A DNA stretch of 64,000 bases. It comes from Strigamia acuminata. Taxonomy: Eukaryota > Arthropoda > Chilopoda > Geophilomorpha > Linotaeniidae. The notes beneath the pieces were generated by a model that searched no databases, had not been told where the DNA came from, and saw only the letters and a program-made list of their open reading frames with translations. Position numbers and translations under genes: made by a program. Position 1 is the stretch's first letter. Each line of letters starts with the position of its first letter. This document shows positions 57,406 to 64,000 of this stretch, piece after piece. The DNA lies in assembly GCA_949358305.1 (NCBI GenBank), contig OX442314.1, positions 19,213,060-19,277,059 of the forward strand, written 5' to 3'.

Positions 57406-60400
57406 ATGTCTTTAACTAAGAAAAAAATTACAAAACGGCTCTTAGCACAAATAATTCGGATAGAACTGGATTATAAACGACTCCAAATTCCAATTGTTGG
57501 ATTATCGTTCGCCCAAAACAATCAAGGATCAGTGTGGTTAAGAATAATATGGGCTATTGTTTTATTGATGTGTGTTGTAACCTGTGGTTATCAAGCATAC
57601 GACCGTATAAGACATTATTGCTCTGCTTCGATCAGAGTTGGCGTCAAGTACAGCATTGGTGATAATTATTTTCTGCCCTCTGTTACTGTATGCGCTCACG
57701 ATACACCATCATGGATTGAATACATCGAAAACAATCCGGCAGTTGCTAGTGAGATTCAATTGTATCAGGATGAGTATACATGCGCCAATCAACTATTGGA
57801 ATTTTATGATTTAATTAAGATGAAATCAGTAGACGACATTTGGAAAATGTTCAACACAAGCACGGTTCTTGAAAGCTATAACTTATGGAAGGTAAAGTAC
57901 ATTTATCATTCATATTTTAAAAAAAAAACTTGACGATTATTTTCTAAGAATAAACAATAAAATGAATATAAAAAATGGATGGCAAACTATTACGTACGGT
58001 ATGGCTAAATGTCTAACCAGAGCCCAAATTTTATGATGAAGATGAAAATAGTCACAAAATACTTATCACTACACACCACCATTCGAAAAGACATTTACAC
58101 TACTTAGCTGCATTCAAAAACTCTAAAACGCCTCTAAAACTTGTTTCGTGTCTGTTCGTGTGACGTCATTCCCGTTGAAAAACATGGGAAGGACGTCACA
58201 TGTACAGGCACGAAACGAGTTTAAGAGGCGTTTTAGAGTTTTTGAATGCAGCTATTTCAAAACATATTAAACATCGCTTCAAACTGCAGTGATACAATAA
58301 TGGCGCGCTGTAGTAAACGAATGAACCAAATGTATTATTAACGAGAAACAATAAAAACTTCAGTTATAACTCATCATCCATCGCGAACAATACATTTGGC
58401 GACGAGGCAAAAATTTAGGCTTAAAACGATACAAAAAAATGAAATTGGACTTAATGTGCCCATAGCCTTGAAGTGTTTATAACAAGCGTGATAATCATGA
58501 ACTGCAAGAGCCGGTAACAAAACAAAACAAGAATTATGAAAAGAAAAAGGGCGTTTATTTGAAATGGAATGAGTGAACATCTAAACAATACGTAATCAAC
58601 AACGTCGTCTTTGAATTTTATCGCCATCTATTGTCATCGGAGAACAACATAAACATGGCTGACGAGAGCATAAGACTTTTAGCAGATCAAGTAGCAGCTT
58701 TAGCAAAGATCCAAGCTGAGGCAATAGCAGCACAAACAAAACAAGTTAAACCAATGGTACTCATGGGAACAGTAACACCATTTAAAGGAAATACCGGTGC
58801 TGAATTTCGCAGCTATAGTTTAACATTTGAAGATTATTGCACACTTAACAAGATAACAGATGATAGTGAGAAAAGGCAGTTGTTTTTATCAGTGGTTGGA
58901 CATGAAGTAGCAGCACTCTTGCGAGATTTGATTTATCCAGATGAAACAAGCAAGAAAACTTACCTTGACTTAAAAACAACTTTATCTGATCATTATTCAG
59001 CATTAAGCAGACCTTGGATTGAAAAACATCGCCTGGCAGATAGAATAAGACAACCAAATGAAACCATAGCAGTGTATGTTGCAGCATTACGTGCATTGGC
59101 ACGTGTTTGTAGTTTTTCTTCAAAAGAGATAGCAGAAGATGCCATTTTAACACAATTCATCCAAGGAGTAGCTAATGATCGATTACGTGAAAAGTTATTA
59201 GAACAGGATACTTTGACTTTGGAAAGCGCTGTGAAATTGGCAAAGGCAGCGGAAACAGCAGCACATGGTCAACTTATGTACGAAGGAAAGGCAATTGATG
59301 GCCAGCTACAACCATTACCAGCAACAGGTATCAAAGCTAAACATGAAACACCAATTAATGTGATGAATGACAGTAATCAATTAGACAAGAGTGTGTATGA
59401 GATGGCTACTATTCAAAACAAACGATCAGGGTTCCAATCAGGACAGCAGCCATCCTCTGCCACTGTGCGTAGACAACTGCCGGGACCATCTTGGAGGAGC
59501 AACCAGCCATGGAGAGAGCGACAACCAGTACGACGAGATTTGTCACAAACGCAACAATACCAGACTGAACAACGGAGCAGCAGAATCAACAGTAGTGTGT
59601 GCAAACGGTGTGGATTAGACCATTATGGTCAAGTGTGCCGCTACGTAAATTTTGAATGCCGAAAATGTGGGCGTGTTGGCCATTTGGCTCGAGTGTGTCT
59701 TGCTGCAAGCCGTGATAAACTAGTACAACAACAGCAACAGCCAGTGAATAGACAACGAGGTCCATGGCAGCGTCGTGTGCCAGTTAACACTAACGTCATA
59801 AGTGAAGAAAATGAAACAAGGAAAGATAGTGCAACGAACCCAAAACCAATTGATTTAATATACCCACTAAATGTATTAAGTGTAGAGGGAGTAGGGCGAT
59901 TTCCCCCCATATATGAAAAAGTAGAAATTAATGGCAAGGTGATAAAAATGCTTTTAGATACAGGGTCGGAATTATCCATACTAACATCAGAGACATTTCG
60001 GTTTTTGTGGCCTATGAAAGAATTAGCACCAGAAGTACACTTAACTCAACTAAAATTAAAAACATTTACGGGTCACATATTAGAACCCATTGGTACAATT
60101 ACAGTGCCCGCAGTTGTTAAACATACACAGTTAGATTTAACATTACTTGTAGTAGATAACAATAGTGATAATATTATGGGAAGAAATATAATCGATCTTT
60201 TAACATCAAAAAACCCAGCTTGTTTAATAGATAAAATAGTTGAAACTGATAAGACAGTAGCGGGAGCAGAATTTACAGAAAATATAAATGAATTTTTAGA
60301 AATTGAAAATTTAAGTACATTTGGGCACTGTGAAGTATTTAACATGGAGGAAGTGCAAAATATATTAAAAAGTAACGAGGCCATATTTGATGGGGAACTG

Positions 60401-63400
60401 GGTCTGTATACTGGAGTACCTTTAAAGCTTGTTGTTGACAAGTCGGTAAAGCCAAGATTTTAGAGGCCTAGACCCGTACCAATCGCATTAAGAGCGAAAG
60501 TATCCGACGCGTTGTCGGAATTGCAACGCCAAGGTATACTGGTACCAATAAAATACAGTGACTGGGCGACCCCCATCGTGATAGTTTCAAAACCGGGAGG
60601 TGAAATAAGAATATGTGGTGATTATAAATCAACAATAAATTTAGCACTTCAACCAGACCCTTATCCCCTACCCAAAATTAGTGACCTATTAGCACAGCTA
60701 GCAGGAATGGAAATATTTTCCAAGTTAGATCTTAAACAAGCCTACCAGCAACGGGAGTTGGACCACAATTCGTCGTTGCTGGTGGCAATTAACACCCAAC
60801 AAGGATTATTTAGAGTAACAAGAATGCCTTTTGGCATCCTTTCAGCAGCAGGAGAATTTCAAAGATTGATGGAACGGGAATTTGGTAATTTTAGATTAGT
60901 TTTGATATACCAGGATGATTTATTATTAGCTACTAAGACAGTTCGTGAACATTTAAAGCTATTAAGGGCAGTATTAGGTCATCTTAACAAAATAGGATTG
61001 AAATTGACAAAGCAGAAATGTATTTTTTGTAAAAATCAAGTTGATTTTTTAGGATTTCGTGTGACAGCTGTGGGAGTGCAGCCTTTGGAGAGGAGATTGG
61101 GTGGAATTTTACAGTCACCCCCTCCACAATCTGTGACAGAATTACGAGCCTTTTTAGGCATGGTAAATTTTTATCATCAATTTATCAAGAGCGCAGCTAC
61201 TCTTCTTGCCCCACTGCACCACCTATTAAAAAAAGAAATTACCTGGCAATGGAAAGATGAACAAAATGAGGCATTTCAGAAGATAAAACGTGTACTAACC
61301 TCAGACACTTTGTTAGTTCATTTCAACTCTGAATACCCAATAATCTTAGCTGTAGATGCCTCACCAGTGGGCGTTGGTGCTGTGTTGGCCCACTGTATCA
61401 ACGGTTTTGAGAGACCGGTAGCTTATGCTTCTAAATCCTTGTCAGTTGCACAGCGTAATTACGGTCATATACATAAAGAGGCCTATGCATTAGTGTTTGG
61501 TGTGCAACATTTCCATATTTATTTATATGGACATGCTTTCACAGTGTTCACAGATCACAAACCATTGGTGAGTCTCTTTAGCAAGGGAAGACCAATTCCC
61601 GAGATGGCCCCACCACGAATGATTAGATGGCTAATAACATTGAGTGCCTATAATTACACTATAGTACACAGGGCGGGTGTAGACAATTTAAATGCAGACG
61701 CACTTAGCAGACCCCCATTGTGTAACGTGACATCACCGGATGAAAGTGAAGATGTGGAATCATTGGAGTCAACAAATCTAATGTTTATTGCATTGGATGG
61801 AAATTCCATAACTTGGGCTGAATTAGCTTTAGAAACAGCAAAGGATCAACTGTTACAACATGTAATGACGGGTATGAAGTCATCATGGCCGCACAACGAA
61901 TGGAACAAAGAAGCAAGGCCGTATTTGCGATTAATAAGTGAATTATCCATACTACGGGGTGTTTTGCTGCGTGGATCACAAGTAATCATTCCTAAAAGCT
62001 TGCAACAACGTGTATTGGAAATCTTACACCAAGGACATCCCGGTATGGTGGTAACCAAGCAAACGGCAAGATCTTTCGTGTGGTGGCCAAAGATTAACCA
62101 GAACATAGAACATTTCATCGGATTGTGCGAACAATGTCAAGCTAATAGAGCTTTGCCACCGAGACAAACACCGATTCCGTGGCCCAAGACTGTACATCCG
62201 TGGCAGCGCCTACACATAGACTTTGCAGGCCCAGTAGATGGAAAGATGTTTTTTGTGTTAGTGGATGTGCATACGAATTGGATAGAAGTAGCGTGGTTAA
62301 CTCATACAACAGCAAACATGGTTATATTACATTTAATGAAATGGTTTGCCACATTTGCATTTCCAGAAGTGATCATATCAGACAATGGTCCCCCTTTTCA
62401 CTCAGAAGAATTGGAAGAGTTTTTGCAAATGTGTAGGATAAAACATTTATATTCTCCACCATATCACCCAGCCTCAAATGGTCCAGCTGAGAAGGCTGTA
62501 AGAACATTTAAAACAGCTTTGAAAGGGATGAACAAAACAAAACTTAATTTTGAGATTGCAAAATTTCTACTCCTGCAGCACAACCTGCCTGGTAGCAAGA
62601 GTCAAACTACTCCTAGTAGTCTTGTATTTAAGTGGCCCATTCGAACACATCTACACATGATAGAGACAGAACAGTTAATAGATGTAAATCAATCTAAATT
62701 GTATACACAAACATCCAAAAGAAGATTTTTTATTGGACAAGCAGTTTGGGCAAAACTTTCTTCAAGAAAGTGGGAGGCAGGTATAATTGTGCAACAACAT
62801 GGTGAAGTGATATATTCAGTAAAAATGGAAACTGGAAAAGAAAACAAATACCATGTGAACCATTTGCGTAGACGTGTAATAAATGAGACAGAAACAACAG
62901 AAAATCAAGTAGAAGCATGTAGAGTTTTGTGTGAGCGCAATCAAGAGAAGCAAGTCAGACTACCCAAAACGTGGCAAATAGTAGAGAGACCAAAGGAGGC
63001 AAGCAAATTGACTGATTATGGTTCCTCCTATGACACGGGTTCAAGAAGAAGCAAGCGTTTCCATCCATATAAACGGGTGGTTTCTCATAAAGAGTTCTAT
63101 GAACAGTTCAAATAAATGTTTTTGGTTTGAAAAGTGATAAGTTAGCTTTATTGAAGAGAGTGTATAAAAATTAAGGATAATTTATACAGAGAGGTAAATG
63201 CAGTGATACAATAATGGCGCGCTGTAGTAAACAAATGAACCAATGTATTATTAACGAGAAACAATAAAAACTTCAGTTATAATTCATCATCCATCGCGAA
63301 CAATACACAAACTTCAATTTAAACTTTCTGACTGTGGCTTGTCTGATTTTACTTGTAAAATGGCGACTGTTTAGTCAGAATTTTTCCACAATCATTCAAC

Positions 63401-63860
63401 ATATCAAATTTTGAAAACTCGAATACAACACAATGGTGTTATTTCCAAGTGAAAACAATAGTTTTGACTGGAGCGGAATGTTCAGGGCTGTCGTTAGACA
63501 TAAAATAATGCGATACCGCATCAAAGAATATCGCTACGTAATTTAAAATAGCAATTTAAACTAATTTTTCGAATGCAGCTATTGTTTCATATCATCATCT
63601 TCTAAGAATTCTGAACCATTCTTTTCTCTTCAGGGAAAAACCTTGCTGCCAAATACTAGTGTTCAACTAATTGATACAAATTTACCGTTAGGCAACTGCT
63701 TAAAATTTGCACAGGGTTTGTACTTTTTTAAAAAATTCATTTCTTGATTTAAACATGATTTCATTTTTTATCAGACGATGCTAGCGATGAAAAGGCTAAT
63801 AAATTCGATTTCAAAATAACAAAACCGAAAGGAGGTTGCAATCGAGCTTCTAGATTGATG
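57406..63860 (+). CDS. two-domain DEG/ENaC channel, copy 7 (partial, runs off window)
   Basis: Exons visible: 57406-57891, 63634-63715 and 63775-63860, each with the same length and phase as in copy 6 (486, 82 and 86 bases). The encoded N terminus has the IPIVGLSFAQNNQ segment, TM1 and FLPSVTVCAHD. No lesion is seen in these exons. Intron 1 is expanded to 5.7 kb by a Gypsy element and a fold-back MITE; the donor (AAG|GTAAAG) and acceptor (CTTCAG|GG) remain. The rest of the gene lies beyond 64000, so whether it is intact cannot be told. Confidence 0.8.
58105..58254. mobile_element. fold-back MITE, 150 bp
   Basis: TAGCTGCATTCAAAAACTCT at the left is mirrored at the right (AGAGTTTTTGAATGCAGCTA), and inverted agreement continues to AAACGCCTCT. 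It is in intron 1 of copy 7. No target duplication was resolved. Confidence 0.65.
58285..58394 (+). repeat. 5' LTR of the Gypsy element
   Basis: 110 bases with the TG...CA ends typical of LTRs and an internal CAATAAAAAC that could serve as poly(A) signal. Confidence 0.9.
58655..60463 (+). CDS. Gypsy gag and protease
   Basis: The first ATG is 58655 in the context AAACATGG. Gag occupies about the first 320 residues, followed by zinc-knuckle cysteines (CKRCGLDHYGQVC, CRKCGRVGHLARVC), then an aspartic protease with LLDTGSELSIL and a later IMGRNIIDLL. The frame ends at TAG 60461-60463, after VKPRF, in the conserved stretch leading into the reverse transcriptase. The stop is therefore inside the expected polyprotein rather than at a domain end. 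Confidence 0.85.
   Translation: MADESIRLLADQVAALAKIQAEAIAAQTKQVKPMVLMGTVTPFKGNTGAEFRSYSLTFEDYCTLNKITDDSEKRQLFLSVVGHEVAALLRDLIYPDETSKKTYLDLKTTLSDHYSALSRPWIEKHRLADRIRQPNETIAVYVAALRALARVCSFSSKEIAEDAILTQFIQGVANDRLREKLLEQDTLTLESAVKLAKAAETAAHGQLMYEGKAIDGQLQPLPATGIKAKHETPINVMNDSNQLDKSVYEMATIQNKRSGFQSGQQPSSATVRRQLPGPSWRSNQPWRERQPVRRDLSQTQQYQTEQRSSRINSSVCKRCGLDHYGQVCRYVNFECRKCGRVGHLARVCLAASRDKLVQQQQQPVNRQRGPWQRRVPVNTNVISEENETRKDSATNPKPIDLIYPLNVLSVEGVGRFPPIYEKVEINGKVIKMLLDTGSELSILTSETFRFLWPMKELAPEVHLTQLKLKTFTGHILEPIGTITVPAVVKHTQLDLTLLVVDNNSDNIMGRNIIDLLTSKNPACLIDKIVETDKTVAGAEFTENINEFLEIENLSTFGHCEVFNMEEVQNILKSNEAIFDGELGLYTGVPLKLVVDKSVKPRF
60464..63115 (+). CDS. Gypsy reverse transcriptase, RNase H and integrase
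   Basis: Same frame as gag-protease, open directly behind the TAG (RPRPVPIALRAK) with no ATG at its head. RT shows WATPIVIV, DLKQAYQQ and the YQDDLLLA active site; RNase H shows AVDASPVGVGAVL and VFTDHKPL; integrase shows HPGMVVTKQTARSFVWW with CEQCQ, then HIDFAGPV, IISDNGPPF and HPASNGPAEKAVRTFK. The overall type matches the K02A2.6-like Gypsy group. Ends at TAA 63113-63115, just before the purine tract and 3' LTR. Confidence 0.88.
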   Translation, partial: RPRPVPIALRAKVSDALSELQRQGILVPIKYSDWATPIVIVSKPGGEIRICGDYKSTINLALQPDPYPLPKISDLLAQLAGMEIFSKLDLKQAYQQRELDHNSSLLVAINTQQGLFRVTRMPFGILSAAGEFQRLMEREFGNFRLVLIYQDDLLLATKTVREHLKLLRAVLGHLNKIGLKLTKQKCIFCKNQVDFLGFRVTAVGVQPLERRLGGILQSPPPQSVTELRAFLGMVNFYHQFIKSAATLLAPLHHLLKKEITWQWKDEQNEAFQKIKRVLTSDTLLVHFNSEYPIILAVDASPVGVGAVLAHCINGFERPVAYASKSLSVAQRNYGHIHKEAYALVFGVQHFHIYLYGHAFTVFTDHKPLVSLFSKGRPIPEMAPPRMIRWLITLSAYNYTIVHRAGVDNLNADALSRPPLCNVTSPDESEDVESLESTNLMFIALDGNSITWAELALETAKDQLLQHVMTGMKSSWPHNEWNKEARPYLRLISELSILRGVLLRGSQVIIPKSLQQRVLEILHQGHPGMVVTKQTARSFVWWPKINQNIEHFIGLCEQCQANRALPPRQTPIPWPKTVHPWQRLHIDFAGPVDGKMFFVLVDVHTNWIEVAWLTHTTANMVILHLMKWFATFAFPEVIISDNGPPFHSEELEEFLQMCRIKHLYSPPYHPASNGPAEKAVRTFKTALKGMNKTKLNFEIAKFLLLQHNLPGSKSQTTPSSLVFKWPIRTHLHMIETEQLIDVNQSKLYTQTSKRRFFIGQAVWAKLSSRKWEAGIIVQQHGEVIYSVKMETGKENKYHVNHLRRRVINETETTENQVEACRVLCERNQEKQVRLPKTWQIVERPKEASKLTDYGSSYDTGSRRSKRFHPYKRVVSHKEFYEQFK
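63199..63307 (+). repeat. 3' LTR of the Gypsy element
   Basis: 109 bases matching the 5' LTR; followed directly by the duplicate CAAAC and the resumed intron sequence (TTCAATTTAAACTTTCTG) that parallels copy 6's intron 1 near 51890. Confidence 0.9.
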
Positions 63861-63879
63861 GTAAAACTGATGAAGTTTT

Positions 63880-64000
63880 ATCAGGGCCGTCTTAACACCT
63901 TTCAGCGCCCTGGGCTTTAAAAAACAAGGCGCCCCTTGTCCCTTGTCGTAATTTTAAAAAATCATTTTTACATTTACAATTTTACAGGCCCGTTCCTAGG
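63880..64000. other. probable start of another repeat element at the window edge
   Basis: After exon 3 of copy 7 the sequence changes abruptly to CAGGGCCGTCTTAACACC and GCGCCCTGGGC, a kind of terminus common in DNA transposons. The other end lies beyond the window, so it cannot be classified. Confidence 0.35.

Larger units (their letters stand above)
58285..63307 (+). mobile_element. Gypsy LTR retrotransposon with 110-bp LTRs
   Basis: LTRs at 58285-58394 and 63199-63307 begin TGCAGTGATACA and end GAACAATACA; they differ by two substitutions and one single-base gap. The target duplication is CAAAC (58280-58284, 63308-63312). TTTGGCGACGAGG follows the 5' LTR as leader/primer site, and AGAGAGGTAAA precedes the 3' LTR as a short purine tract. 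Gag-protease and RT-RNase H-integrase are in one frame, separated by a single TAG. The LTRs are unusually short. It sits in intron 1 of channel copy 7. Confidence 0.95.

Overview
The window is AT-rich animal DNA with intron-containing genes and many transposable elements of animal type (BEL/Pao and Gypsy LTR elements, a DIRS-type tyrosine-recombinase remnant, a Mutator-like remnant, hAT and Tc1/mariner-type MITEs). An arthropod is the likeliest source, judging from the element types and the pickpocket-like channel family, but species and phylum cannot be fixed from the sequence alone.

Layout. 1-3 kb holds a single-exon leucine-rich-repeat protein with a TATA box and poly(A) signal. 3.7-6.6 kb is a patch of repeats, including an element that carries a reverse-strand fragment of a Frizzled gene. 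6.8-10.8 kb holds two divergently transcribed paralogues that I assembled exon by exon: both end in a MYND zinc finger.

From 11.2 kb to the right edge is a head-to-tail array of seven copies of one unusual gene, all on the + strand. Each full copy has 11 exons and encodes a protein of about 820-836 residues containing TWO complete DEG/ENaC sodium-channel domains in series (four membrane helices, two selectivity-filter G-x-S motifs, two post-TM1 TIC-type motifs), joined by a short cytosolic linker. Copies 1, 3 and 6 have intact reading frames through all 11 exons. Copy 2 is intact except for one 1331-bp TA-flanked element sitting in exon 6. Copy 4 is a pseudogene hit by a DIRS-like insertion in exon 1, loss of exon 6, fusion of exons 7/8 and a BEL element in exon 10. 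Copy 5 is a relic of exon 1. Copy 7 has a nearly intact Gypsy element in intron 1 and runs off the window.

The last intron of every copy in which it is visible needs a non-canonical GA-AG boundary (CAG|GAAAGT ... AG) to keep the reading frame; every other intron I placed is GT-AG. A naturally concatenated two-domain DEG/ENaC channel family with a conserved GA-AG intron is the main discovery candidate. All exon coordinates come from reading frame, splice-site and paralogue comparison by eye; no alignment or database search was run.
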